Shown here: piece by piece, positions 11,690 through 23,490 of the stretch
Numbering within the stretch: the stretch's first letter is position 1
How the letters are laid out: the number at the start of each line of letters is the position of its first letter
Assembly: GCA_963920665.1 (NCBI GenBank)
Contig: OY987265.1
Span: 6,081,001-6,145,000, forward strand
Reading direction: 5' to 3'
Length of the DNA: 64,000 nt
Origin: Straminergon stramineum
Taxonomy: Eukaryota > Streptophyta > Bryopsida > Hypnales > Calliergonaceae
Made by a program: the position numbers and the translations under genes
The notes under the pieces: generated by a model
Told to the model about the DNA's origin: nothing
What the model saw: the letters and a program-made list of their open reading frames with translations, nothing else
Databases searched by the model: none

Positions 11690-12502
11690 ATTTCGTTGGC
11701 GTCACTAATTTAATTCCCCCCCATCAGTTCCCGCTCTGCAGACTCCAGAATCTACAGAAAACCAAGAACGCAAGACCGTTAACCTCACATAGATTCCTCG
11801 CCGCCAACTCGTAGATACGCACCCAAAATGTCCCAGTGGCACACTATCGCCGCGTGGAAACGAGCAGGTAGGGCCGAACTCCGACGCCGCTCCATCGCTC
11901 GAATCTCTGCGTTCTGCAGCGCCCTTGCCGTGTTTGCTGCTGCTCATGTCACCAGATGCCATCTCCTCAGAAAAATCTCTGCACAATACTTTGCCCGTCT
12001 TTCCATGAAACTTTGCTCGTCTTCCGCCACTAATGTGCCGCAATTTCGTTTCTCACAGCTCCCGACATCTCTTGTGCACTTTAGCTCCACCACTGAACTT
12101 CACTGGCCGTTTGTAAAGGACATGGTGCAGCTTTCATTTTGGGTTTGGATTATTGGGTAGAATTGATGTCGTGCTTTAGTTGACGAAGTTTGTGAGTTTG
12201 GTCGCGCGACTGATGAGCTTGATTGCTCACCGTTGGTTTGCTCGGAGCCCAATTCTGGAGTTCATATTTGGGTTTGGTAGTTTTGGTTTCAATTTTTTTT
12301 GGGTTGGGTGATTCCCGGGTGTGAGATCTTGATAGCGCACAGTTTGGCTCCCCATGTTGTGAGATTTTAGTGTGGGCTGCGTGCGGAAGAGTTTTTGGAA
12401 AGTTTTTTTTGGGAAACCGACTTTGGGAGTTCCGCCGGTAGGAAGAGGTGGAAGTGCGAAGTGATCTGTCGTTTTTCAAATCTCGAGTAAAAGCGCTGCA
12501 CT
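11690..12502 (+). promoter_or_regulatory. CpG-rich promoter and 5' leader of the TOM1/THH1-like gene
   Basis: The AT-rich background changes at about 11690 to balanced, CpG-containing sequence that continues up to the inferred start codon at 12503. Frames are open on both strands (110 codons plus at 11828, 112 codons minus at 11705) without recognisable motifs, so I treat them as leader sequence. TTGGGTTTGGATTATTGGG and similar G/T-rich words around 12140-12300 are consistent with transcribed leader. No obvious TATA box was found at the expected distance. An upstream unrelated first exon cannot be excluded. Confidence 0.35.
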
Positions 12503-15500
12503 ATGGAAGGTGAGTTTTGCTTTGATCACATTATTTTTCTTATTTGTGAAGATGGAGCCTCTGAACTTGTTTTGTATATGATTCTAGATCAGATTGTTTA
12601 ATCAGGAGTGTAATCAGTAGGTAGTACAGACTCTGTGTTAAGAGAGATTTGAAGGAGACAATTTTCCTTACTTGCTGATTTGCTTCGTCTCCGTTGTAGA
12701 GTTTGATCTGCAGAGTCGGTGAAGGATTTGGTTCAAACTTTGAGTCTCGTAGGATTTATCTCTCTGTTTTTTTATTAGGATTGGGTGGAAGATTTTGAGT
12801 CTTTTAGAAATTTAGTGATTTTTTTCCACTCAGTTGCATTAGGTGTAATAGTTCGAGTCTTTAATGATTTAGTTTTTTTGCTTCCATACTGTCGTTTTGT
12901 CCCCTAGAGAGAGTGGAAGCATTTGTTTGTTTGTCGTTGGATTATTTGTCTAATCCACCCAAGCATTTTAATGTTTTTTTGAAAGTCAGGCTTTGGGAGA
13001 TTGACTTTCTGTCACGTTTTAGCAGTGTTGGACCACGCTTGTTTGGCTACTTGTACGATGCTTAGGGTATTGCGGAGGATAGCTGGCTGCAGGAATTGTG
13101 TGTATTGTGGTTAATACTGTGATTTATTGTGTGATATTGGTGATTATATTTTGACCTCGTTCTCGTAATGTATACTAGACTCAGAGAGCGTCAGAAGGAC
13201 AAATGTCTGGTTAGGTTAGCAGTTAATTTGCAAGTACTTCGAAAGCTTGAATTCTCTGCAGAGTCCTTACGACCTAGCAAATTTGCTTTGTAATGATTAC
13301 GTGTAATTAATTCAGTCAGCGTAGAGTGATGTCTCTGTGATGGATTTGAAGCATGGTTATTGGTTTGACCAAACGAATAATATTGCATGTCCATCGTTTA
13401 GCGGTGTTTGGTCTTCAGAAATTTTACCCTGCTGTTTATATTACGTCTAGACGTAAATCGTTAAATGGTGAATTGCCATAGATGGTGCTACTTTGTATAC
13501 AGGTAGACGATACTGACCTGATACCATCTCCTTAACTAATCTCTGTTACCAACACCAACACATCTATTCATGCACTTGGCTGGACTTATTAGCAAGTGAT
13601 GTAAGCATGACTTGGCTAAATATCTATGGCCACTAATTATTGAATGGAAATGGGGTTGTCTGTTGTTACGTATAGTTCTCTACAGTCTGCTACTTTGAAA
13701 TTGCATTAGAAATTCGTACATGGTGATAAATTCTGACATCAATAGGATGTGGATCGTGTACCCTAAAGCTCTTTCTACACTGATCTCACACTCTTAAAGT
13801 GACACAAATAGGATCTTCTACCTTCGATTACTTTGGTTTTGTGACTTTTGGTGCTGAGTGTAACGCAGTTCTCGTTGTCTGTGTGTTCAGATTGCTGCAG
13901 TTTGTAACTTCCTTAGTTTGACGAGGGTTTTTTAGAGCTTCCTTGTAGCACATTGAAGGCGATAACAAGATGTGGGGGCCTATATGTATCAAAAGCACAG
14001 ATGCTTTTGGCGTACTGGGAGAGCCTGAATTTTGTTTAAGCTCTGCAATGATTTCGGTGTACGCCAGTCTTGCCGCTATTGATCTCCTCATCGCTATTGT
14101 GGCTGGAATTCAGGTGAGCTATTGATTTGAATTTGGTGGTGATTGGTCAAATACATACTGCCATGGGGTTTTGGCGCTTCGCTTAGGCTGGAGTTGTATT
14201 GTGTTTGATAAGATCTGAAGTTTGCGCTTCTTCAAATGATTTAATTATTGTTTCTTTATGTGCAGTTGTTGAGGCACTATTTGCACAACAAGCGTGTCGG
14301 TTGGACTCGCCAAAAGGTAACGACTAGTGAGGCTCTTTTACAAAGTGTCACTATGTCATTGTTGTCCAGTTACGGTGTCATCTATCTAATGACAACTTTA
14401 CATTGTAAGAAACAAGCTTAAAATTTGAACATCATGTCCAACTAGTGGTAAGAAACAAGATTGAACTAAATTCATTGCATTTATGATACCTTTTGAATCA
14501 TTTGATGTAACAAGTGTCCTATCCACTTCAAAGAGGTAGCTTGAAACTGTGTTATTTCAAATATTTTTAGCTTGTCATGTAGGAGCTATGTAAGATCCAC
14601 CTCTTCATCCTCGTTGTTTTAACTTGTACTTGTGTAAAATTGGCATTGAACGAACGAGATCGAAAGAATAATTGTTGATTTTAACATCTAGTGTAGCTTG
14701 TTACTTCGACCTGTGCAATCCTGAGCTCAAATGAATCTCTAATTCTCAGCTTCTCTCTTGCAGGTTTTTCACTGCCTCATCGGAACTGCAAATCTTGGTA
14801 GGTTTCATGCTAGGTTTAACCTGAAGAGTTAGGTCCATTGTGATATGTGGACATTGGCATTTGTGTCTTGTCATAAGTCCCTATCGCGACCTGTCTGCTT
14901 TGGAAGAGAGGTTAAGTTTGTGAATCGAGGTACTTAGGATTCTCACTGAAATACTTGCTTAATAACTACTAACCTCTGTTTGGTATGTCCCTTGCTTGGA
15001 GAACAGGCTACGTCTTGTATTTTGTCCTCACTATAGTAGCGGCATGTAAAGGATGGACATGCTTTTCAACTGCTTGTGGATTCATTCTGATCGGTTGGCT
15101 CCCCCTTTAACGTTCTCCTTTTTCATTATAAGATGTTTTAACCACTTTATGGAACTTGACACAATAATGAGAATGTTTACTTTGAAGTTTGAAATGGCCG
15201 ACGTGGCCGCTTCCAGAATTATAGGAGTTGAAACTCGTTTTAGGAGGTTTCAAGGTTTTATAACTTGTTTAGGGCGTTTCAAAGGAGGTAACAAAATGTC
15301 CTTCAATTTTTCAGCGATAAGAAGATTTTGCTATAATCGACAGTCAGTTTCCAAAGCGGGGTTTCTATTTTCAGTTTGGGCACTTGGTGTTAAATTGCCA
15401 TGTAAACATGTCGTTGTGTACCCATCCTAGAGTGAGTCTAGCCACCGAGAGCTTTTATCGTTGTTATTTCTCGTACAGAAAATAGTATGTGCGTTGCCAA

Positions 15501-18500
15501 TTATTTGAGTTTAATTGTAGATGGTTAGGTGTGTCATATTGCCTACTGGTGTCATGAAACTGATTCCTGTGTTCGTTTGGTACGCAGCGGCACCTCAAAC
15601 TCTGTTCTTGGCCACATTCTTGCTGCTTCTTTCCTTCTGGTGAGCGTTCCATTTCTTTCATTGGGATTGAATAGCTTACTGCATTGATTGTGTTTGCACA
15701 ATCTCTCAAATTTAGTGATTGAACTTTGCTCTCCTTGTTCTGTTTGTAATATATTTGTGTTGTATGTAGGGTGGATTTATGCAACCAAGCTAATGACAAC
15801 GAGGAAGATGATGATGAAGATGTGGACCCTGAGTACTATCAGTTGCCCTCATCTCCAAATCACGTGGAGTCCGGAGCAAATAAGTCTCATCGAACGTGTT
15901 TACCATGTCGACGGTGGCGTGTTCGAGGACGACAGAGGTTTGTGCTTCTGGTAAGTCACGATTCCTGCGAACGAAATCAGAGGAGAGCATCTTCATTTTT
16001 AATTAGTACTGTTCAGCAACACTGTACCGTTTTAGCTCCTACAGGACCTTGGGTTTGTCCTTGTTTTGTATTATAATATGTGACTGCTATAGTTTTGATG
16101 ATGTTTTTTGTAAAAGTGAAACTTAAGAGACAGAGCCAGGAAATTACTTAGAATAGTCGAAGTTGAAAGAAGAGTTTCAAATTTTTGTGGAATCAGTTTA
16201 GATGCTTCAAACTTTGAATAGTCATAATAAATACAAGTTTCTTTTTTAGGAGTTGAATTTTGACAGGATTGGTTAAAATATGTTCTTTACTGTACGGAAG
16301 AATAGATGAAGATGGAAATTGATGCCAAGAAAATCCCTTAATCTGTGAAAGAGTGTATTGTAACATTAAAATGAGATGCCGTTAAACGATTTTCAAATTT
16401 TTTTCCACATATAAAATGTTTGATTGTCTTGATCTGGATTTCAAAATGTCTCATTTTTGCAGTTAAAATGTGTTTTATGATGAACAAAAAGTTTTGGAAA
16501 ATGATGAAAATCTGCCACAAGATGACTGTCAAAAAAAGCTTGCAGCTTGCAACCATATTATGGTTGCGGGTTACTTTAGGGTTATGAAATTTGATCAAAC
16601 TCTCCAATTTCTAATGTATATGTCTTGACTTTGCTGCAGGTGGTTTCGACAATCTTCTTGTTGACGGTAGCTTTTGCTGTGTTAATATGGTATGGAATGT
16701 ACGACAATCCAATCGATTCAGTGAAACTTGCACAGGTGAGTTATTATCTTCCCGCACTCATTCCTGATTGCTATAGTCTTTTCTGGTTGCTGGTCAGGTG
16801 TAAGGGAGGCAACCCATTTCTAACCACTTAAGCGGTTACACCTATCTGGAAGGCGAGTTTCTTGGGGGGGAAATTTTTCCAGTGTGCAGAAATAGAGTTA
16901 AGAAGGTTTCCACAATTTTCCAGATTTTTATTTCGCAAAACATAATTACTAAGAATTTATGAATTTTTGAGTGGAAGATTCTGTTCCTCCCACTCTGGTC
17001 ATGTAGACCTTCATGTTTCCCACAAGGGCTGGTTGCAAAATCCACCCAAGAATTGAGAGTGTTGTAAAACAATCACAATGTGCCACAACTGCACGGGGAA
17101 TTGTGTTGTTATTAATCACTGTCATCTCCTCCTGCGCGGAAAGAGAGCAGTCTATATTGCCAAAAGGGGGCGGTGATCAGGACTGGGTTGCCTCCCTTAT
17201 TTCGTTGTTGGATGAGGAATGCTGGGAAGGAAATCAAACCTTCTATCTCACATTTATTTCTATTTTGAGTCGGTTTCACTGGTGTTTTCTCTCTATTTAT
17301 GTTCTATTTTTACTGAAAACGGTTTCCTCCTATCCCACATTCCTTTCAATTTGCGATGCGTATCCAATTCAAAATGAAACAACTATACTTCAATTGAAGA
17401 TTTTATGAATATTGACGGTGTTTGTGACCTGCAGGTGTACGCCAACTTCTTTGCCCTCGTGATACTGCTCTCAGGGGGTGGTTTGGCAGGATATGGTGAG
17501 CTTCGTCACTTCAATCATTAGTGAAAGGGCTTTTTCTGGTCGTTTATGAAATGCTGAGCTTGCTAACATGATACCATGCTGGAATACACTATAGCCAATG
17601 TATTAGGGTTTAGGGTTTAGGCTACTTCAGCATTATTCTACCTAGGTGTGTTTCTGCGTATCATAGAGCATGTAGGGATTTACTAGGCTTATTGTTCAAC
17701 TACTAATGGTTTAGCCCATCTGATCTTACGGCTTACCAAGCTTGAAATCTTTGTCCTGGACAACATGATTTGCACGTCACAGTTGCCTAACCTTTCTGAT
17801 CTGATCCTTTCAGGGTTGCTACTGTATACCAAAATGAGCAGGGTAAAGTCGGGAAGAGCTTCAGCAGACATTAGAAAGGTGAGAGTCTTGTCTTATTGGA
17901 AGATAAAGTGGGTCTCTCTTTCATTGATGAGTTTTAGGTTCTAGCAGACATCTTGTAATAACATCTCATCTTTTATTCATGGGATTTCAGGTGGCGGGTT
18001 TGGCGTTTGCTTCCGTCGTGTGCTTTTCTCTCAAAGCCTCTCTGGTTGTTATGAGTGACCTCTCTGTAAGTGCTTGTCCCTTCTCCTTCAACTAAGGTAG
18101 GGTGCTCTAATTCCTGCAGTGGACGTAATTTCGCCAAATATAGTCATGGAGTGCATCTGAGAACAAAAAATGTATGCCCTCTATGTATGCACAAAATTTC
18201 GAGTGTGCAAAAGCGGATGTACTTCGGTCTTACATTTTTGTCCTCAAATGATGTCATTGGATACAGACAGCAGAATTGGGTCCAACGTCCGAATTAGATC
18301 ACCCTATCTTATGCCTTTCTTGGTATATGTAGTGCCTTGCTGAATTATCTCAATTTGATGCGCAATTTTGTTTCTAGTTTGTTACATGCATGACATCTTA
18401 TCAGCGTCGGCTGTGTTGCAGGGTCTCAACATTTGGCATGTGAAGAGTGGAGACTGTCAGTTCTGTGAACCCATAATTTTCTTATATTATCTCATAGGTA

Positions 18501-19166
18501 TGACCATCATATGGAAAGCCACGGTATTATTTAGTCACGATTTGCATCGGTCTAGTGATGGCCAGTTGAAAATTCAATGAAGCTTTAAATCCTAAGCGCC
18601 CAAATGGCCACGAGTGTCTGCTTCCATATTTCTAGTAATTGAAATAAATCGTTTGCAAAGCTTCATGGAAGGTAACAAAATGTACTAATAGAAAGCAGAA
18701 ATCATACCCGACATATTTGAATGATGGAAATATGCTTTGTAAGTTACTGCAATATATATTTTTTTGCTTCCAAAGTGAACTTTCAATTTTTAGCTTGGGT
18801 TAAGATCAGAGTAGGAGTGTATCATATGAAGCAGTTCGCATATCCTTTAGGGTTTCGGGTTTCGGTTCTATTATATTTGCTGGATGTTGATATTTACTGC
18901 ACATTTTCAGGGTCTAATTAGTGGTGTCCGTGTGGTGCTTTCCAGGAGAATCGGTGCCCTCTATTGTTGTATTGTGGGTGATGAGGGATCTGCCTCCAAG
19001 GTCATGTGATAGCAGTATGAATGGTCGTGCGACAGCTCAGCAAGTTTTGATTGAAGATGCACTGGTGCCGGATCCCAATTATCTGTCGCAGCTACTCTCC
19101 TCGGCAGCAGACCGTCGACATCTGCTCTTTCCGAATTGCTGCAATAGTGATGTTTCTCCTTCTTGA
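12503..19166 (+). CDS. TOM1/TOM3/THH1-family seven-helix membrane protein (13 exons)
   Basis: Exons: 12503-12509, 14001-14113, 14266-14316, 14764-14797, 15007-15093, 15588-15639, 15770-15950, 16640-16735, 17435-17495, 17814-17878, 17991-18065, 18422-18497, 18946-19166. All introns are GT-AG and the phases join to 372 codons plus stop. The order of parts is: helix 1 (SLAAIDLLIAIVAGIQ), the family block GWTRQKVFHCLIG, helices 2-4 with a CGFILI stretch and LLLLSFWVDLC, an acidic loop (NEEDDDEDVD) with a Cys/Arg patch, three more helices, KMSRVKSGRASADIRKVAG, and the family C-terminal signature PSIVVLWVMRDLPP. Known family members (DUF1084) are tonoplast/endomembrane proteins, first found as host factors for tobamovirus replication. 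The acidic loop and length suggest the longer subgroup rather than TOM1 itself. The first 7-nt coding exon (ATGGAAG) is inferred from its donor. The second exon could instead begin at 13959, or translation could start at 14048. Otherwise it looks intact. Confidence 0.85.
16803..17197 (+). mobile_element. TA-flanked MITE, family B (copy 1, intronic)
   Basis: It lies in the intron between 16735 and 17435 of the TOM1/THH1-like gene. It has a perfect 14-bp terminal inverted repeat (AGGGAGGCAACCCA / TGGGTTGCCTCCCT) and TA on both sides (16801-16802, 17198-17199). The 395-bp body matches copies at 34902-35316 and, inverted, 35788-36186; for example the block GAAATTTTTCC and, near the middle, GGCTGGTTGCAAAAT. 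TA duplication and size point to a Tc1/mariner-type non-autonomous element, but the ends are not the classic Stowaway sequence. The gene's splice sites are untouched. Confidence 0.85.
17604..17620 (+). repeat. Interstitial telomere-type motif
   Basis: AGGGTTTAGGGTTTAGG is just over two units of the plant telomere repeat (TTTAGGG). It lies in an intron of the TOM1/THH1-like gene. Telo-boxes are usually functional in promoters or leaders, so here it may be incidental. Confidence 0.7.
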
Positions 19167-20590
19167 CCTGAGGTATCTTTTCTAATCTCTGAATTTTCAT
19201 CTCATGCCTTCACATTGTTTGTTCACTTGTTGTCTCTATCCGAGGCGAGAGACTGAACAATGGTTTGAAGATTTAGAGACGTGCTAATAAAAATAAGCCA
19301 TATGTTGGTAGCAATAGTTGCACTTTGAGGACGGTCATTTTAAAGAATGGACTTCTTATGTTTGATATGATTGCGACATGTGGTTATAGGAATAATTGTC
19401 AAATATGCAATTATTCCTAAAAGGACATTTGATTTTTGAATTTTGCAGAATTAGTGCTCATTTTTCCTAGAACCACACATTGTCAAATTTATCCACGTAT
19501 AACCACATATAACCACATGTCACAATAACAACGTATGCAATTACTCTTATAACCATGTTTGTGAAATATTCCTGTAAACACTCATTGTTGAATTATAAGT
19601 CAAAGGAGGACATAATAATCTTGAACCCATCATGCCGAGACCCTGTCTATTTCAAGATGCAAGCCTTTGTGGTAGGCGAAGAAAACAATAAAACTTTCAA
19701 TTAAATGGTTTACAAGTTATTGTAGATTGAGTATTCCCATCTACAATTGCAATTGTAGACAACATCATTGTAGACGGTTCAAGAATGTTATGGATTATAC
19801 TGAGGATTGTACTGAAGGTTACATGGAAAAAGACATGAAAGTCTTACATTTCTATTTGGGTAGACAGTTGGTAGGAGCGGCTTGTATTACAATGCCAGCA
19901 ATTTCTTGAAAACCATGAATGAATGCCTCTGACTGGCATTCTTCTGGCAGGTGGCGAACTTGAGTTGCAGGTCGCAAATCATCATATACTCATGTGGTCT
20001 CTACAGTCCTATGGCATCAATCCGAATTCCTCCAGTTCCCACAAGCACAGGTTCCAGCGCAGTACTGCAAAATCGTACACCAGGACCGAAGAGTTGCACA
20101 TGAAATATTTCAAGCTGGCTGCGATACAGGGGTTCTTATACAGAGGTCAAGGAAAGTGCTTGCTGTTCATGAATTCAAGTTTCAGACCTGAAGAACTGAA
20201 TGTACATGTGTTCATAGACCTTGGAAGGTGATATTGCTGCTTAAGCTGGTCTGGAGGGGTTGGAATATATGTGTACTTTTATACCCGAGATCGTTCTTGG
20301 GCTTGTCAACTTACCTTCATTCTAAAAGCCAGGTACCTCCAGTTAGCTTTCCTAGAGCGATAGAATTACGGTACTGCTCTGTTGTAAACATGCTGTAGGA
20401 TATTCACCAGCCTTGTTCTCATATTGATGATGATGAATATTTTTTTATCGCCCACAGACGTTGGTGATGTGGTTGTACATATTAAGTTAATGCCTGGGAG
20501 CAATCTCCCAGGAGGAACTTATCTGTCGAAATTGTGTATTCTTTAGTTCTGGTTGATTGTAACTGGTGGCTCTCGTTTTTATTGAAATAG
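19167..20590 (+). other. Probable 3' UTR with an intron (TOM1/THH1-like gene)
   Basis: A few bases after the stop codon there is a donor (CTGAG/GTATCT at 19172/19173). A good acceptor, TTCTTCTGGCAG, ends at 19950. The downstream segment to about 20590 has balanced composition and no long recognisable ORF; a 102-codon frame at 19923 crosses the acceptor and has no known motif. I infer a spliced 3' UTR. The alternative is read-through with an early polyadenylation site. The putative intron hosts a small inverted-repeat element. Confidence 0.4.
19371..19530. mobile_element. Small inverted-repeat element
   Basis: Inverted ends: GCGACATGTGGTTATA (19373-19388) against TATAACCACATGTCAC (about 19509-19524). 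Inner words also pair (GGAATAATTG with CAATTATTCC within the left half). It is about 160 bp and non-coding. No clear target duplication. Confidence 0.5.
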
Positions 20591-21484
20591 GTACCAGTCA
20601 AGTCCCATTTCCAACACTCAAACCTATTCTAGTTTTGCTTATTTTACTCCTTTGTCATATTGGTATTCTTTTAACACATGAAAGGGTATCCGTATCACGA
20701 AATATCATGATTCTATTTTAGGTTTTGTAGGTTCTCATGCAGCTACTGCACAATTTCGAGAGGTCAATTGTAATTTTTCCCTTAATAAGTTCAGGAAGCC
20801 TACTTTGATGTTCATATGTCCACCTTTCCTGGAAAAATCTAAGAAACCTTCTAAACACATTCTGCTTTCATGTACTGTACAGTACAGTATAGTACAGTGG
20901 GGTAAGAGTGATGGGTTGGAACAATGACCAGAACAATGATACGAGCAGTAATGCTTGTGTGCCTGGCCAAATTGATCTCCTGTTTGTGCAAGCTGCACCA
21001 TTCCATCCAATTTAATTTAAGGGTTCAAAGTTTTATTGGTAGATGGTCTAAAACTTGAGTTCAGATGTTGAAGTGGTGTTTTGATCTCAAAATCAGTATG
21101 TATCTCACTGTGGAAGATTTTGAAGTGCCTCATTTACATAGGCTTCACAACTAGGTGTGGTCACCTTGGTTATACAAATGTATTGCTCTAATACACTGAT
21201 CTCCTTGATGTAAATGTTTCATTTCGTTTTATTTTTCATGTTCTGTTCTGTTCGGGATTCGTGTGGTTTAAAGCCTGTCCTTGTTTTGCGTTCACCAGAA
21301 GTGCAGGAGAACCGTCAACTCTGGCTATTGATCACTTGCGTTTTGGAAGCGGAGTCGATTTATTCTTGTGCAGTGTCGGAATTGCGAATTGTTGTGAGCT
21401 TGGTACACTGGATCTGAGGGGAGCAGAATTTGTGCAGAAAAGAACTGTTGTAGTCATTCCAGACTGAGAAGAAGACGGTTTTAA

Positions 21485-21706
21485 CCCCTAAACGCTGAGG
21501 CGGACGTTTTTCGTCCGATGAATGACAAGGATTTCTCCTGTATAGGACAGAAGTGCAACTATTCATCTTTGGAATTAGGGGTGAAAAGAGAAGATCTTCA
21601 ACAGTAGTTTGACTCCCAATGATTATTTTTGGGTTTTTTAAAGTAGATGATGTCACACAGTTCCAAAATGCCTGATTTCCACAGTCACCAGCCCGGCGTT
21701 CAAGGG
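21485..21706 (+). mobile_element. TTAA-flanked MITE, family C (copy 3, best preserved)
   Basis: Exact TTAA on both sides (21481-21484 and 21707-21710). Left end CCCCTAAACGCTGAGGC and right end GCCCGGCGTTCAAGGG form an imperfect terminal inverted repeat of about 16-18 bp. An inner palindrome CGGACGTTTTTCGTCCG (21511-21527) adds a subterminal hairpin. The 222-bp body matches 28363-28586 closely (AGAAGTGCAACTATTCATC, AATTAGGGGT). Non-coding. Confidence 0.75.
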
Positions 21707-21710
21707 TTAA

Positions 21711-23490
21711 GGTGCATTAAAAAACCTCCAAGTCTACTGATGAGAAGTTTAATACACATAATTTTCTGCATAGAATGTAAACTAATGGTATGTTCACACT
21801 TGGTATCAAAGAGTGGAGTTATTGAGGGTCTTAGGAATGAATTTAGACCTACTTGTGGATTGAATTCATGTTGCAAACATCACCCCTAACAACACATACA
21901 AACATACCATTAGATGAAAAAACAAGAATTACTAGACACCACAATGAAAATGGCATGGACCTTGTGGTTGGTAAATGATACGGAATATTTCAATATTTCA
22001 GACATTGAATGTAAAACTTGACATTTTAGTACAATCCTCTATTTGACTATCATTAAAAAAATCTCTATGTGACAATCTTAGAATGCTGCTACTCTAAAAT
22101 ATTCACATGTCACAATTCTACTAGGCATAAATCTTGAATTCTTAAGAAGAATGGGTCCCTACATGCCACTATTTTCTTAAACACTTGTTTTATTTTCATT
22201 TGCCTACATAACTTATGAACTATTGCTAGTATATCTCTTCCTGTGGATAAGGATAAGAAACTTATTTATTGACATACCCTTGTACAAAACTTCATATAAA
22301 AACTCAAGACAAAATTCACATTAGAGAAGACATTGGTTTTAATTGCATGTGATACATTTCAATGCAATATCATATGACGAAACATTCATAATCCTCTAAA
22401 AAAAGGCTTTGCCATTGGTGTAATATCCACATCCATTGGTCATCATCAACAAGTCTATGTAACACACTTGTAGAGGACATTTGGAATGAGACATGAGTGT
22501 TTGAAGAACCAGAGTTATAAGTGTGGTGGAATGGCAATATTATCGAGCAAGAATGAGATGAATCTAAGTGAAAGTAGTGTATTATTATTACATGTGATTT
22601 CAAAGGTTGAATCTTATTCAATTATGCTCAATGGAGCCTTTGGAAAATATATGTATTCTTACTTATGTATCAATATTAGCTTGGTAAGGTGGGGAATTGC
22701 TTCTATGGGTCCTTTTTTCATAGATTGAAAAGTCACTCATTACAATACAAGGTGATTCCAAAAAGCACTTGTTGATTTTGTTGCATTTGGAGTTATTATA
22801 AACTTTGGAAAGCAATAACGATTATATATGGATAATTAATAGAACCTTCCAAATAATGTGTTCCAAAAATGTAGGCTTTAAAAAAACATCTTTAAAAGTT
22901 ATTCATAAAGTAGATTGATGGAATTTTTTTTAAATCCTTTGATTTTGAATTTATTAGAAAATTTTAAAAAATATTCAATAAATTAAAAATAAAATTAGCC
23001 AACCTCCTACTTTTCTTCTTCACTTTTTATACTCTTTGTTCTTTACTTTACTTTTTATCCCTTGGATTAAACTTATGGTATGTGCCCCTAATTATAACCT
23101 ATTTGAAAAAATTTATTTTAAAATTCTTACCTAAATTGTACAATACCCATACATGAAAGTATAGGGGCAATCTTGAATACACCTACTTTGAGCACTTTGA
23201 AAATTAATAGTTTATTCATACAAAGTCCAAAAAATGTATTTTCAAATAATCTAAAATCCGTGTTTATACATCAACCAAAATTCAAGAATATTTTTGAGCT
23301 TTACCATCTCTATTCTTTTAAATCCAATATTCAACCATTTTTTCAAGTACCCAATCATGTTATTTTCTCTATTTTCTATTGTAAATAAAATTTTTATAGA
23401 TTTCTTCACCAGGTTTTTCCCTACATTTGTCAAAATGCAACTAGATTTTTTTTCCAATTCCATCAGCTACCTTTGAACTAGCTGCTGATT
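21711..23490. other. AT-rich intergenic DNA without recognisable gene
   Basis: Increasingly A/T-rich toward 23.4 kb. The frames near 22370-22728 and 23173-23476 lie on both strands with low complexity and no motifs. No copies of the window's repeat families were recognised here. I see no gene. Confidence 0.5.

Noticed and set aside
11705..12479. ORFs of 109-112 codons on both strands upstream of the TOM1/THH1-like gene
   Set aside because: No recognisable motif; mutually overlapping antisense frames in a GC-richer promoter/leader.
20875..20900. TACTGTACAGTACAGTATAGTACAG-like palindromic run
   Set aside because: Simple short-period GTAC/ACTGT repeat; no evidence for a specific regulatory site.
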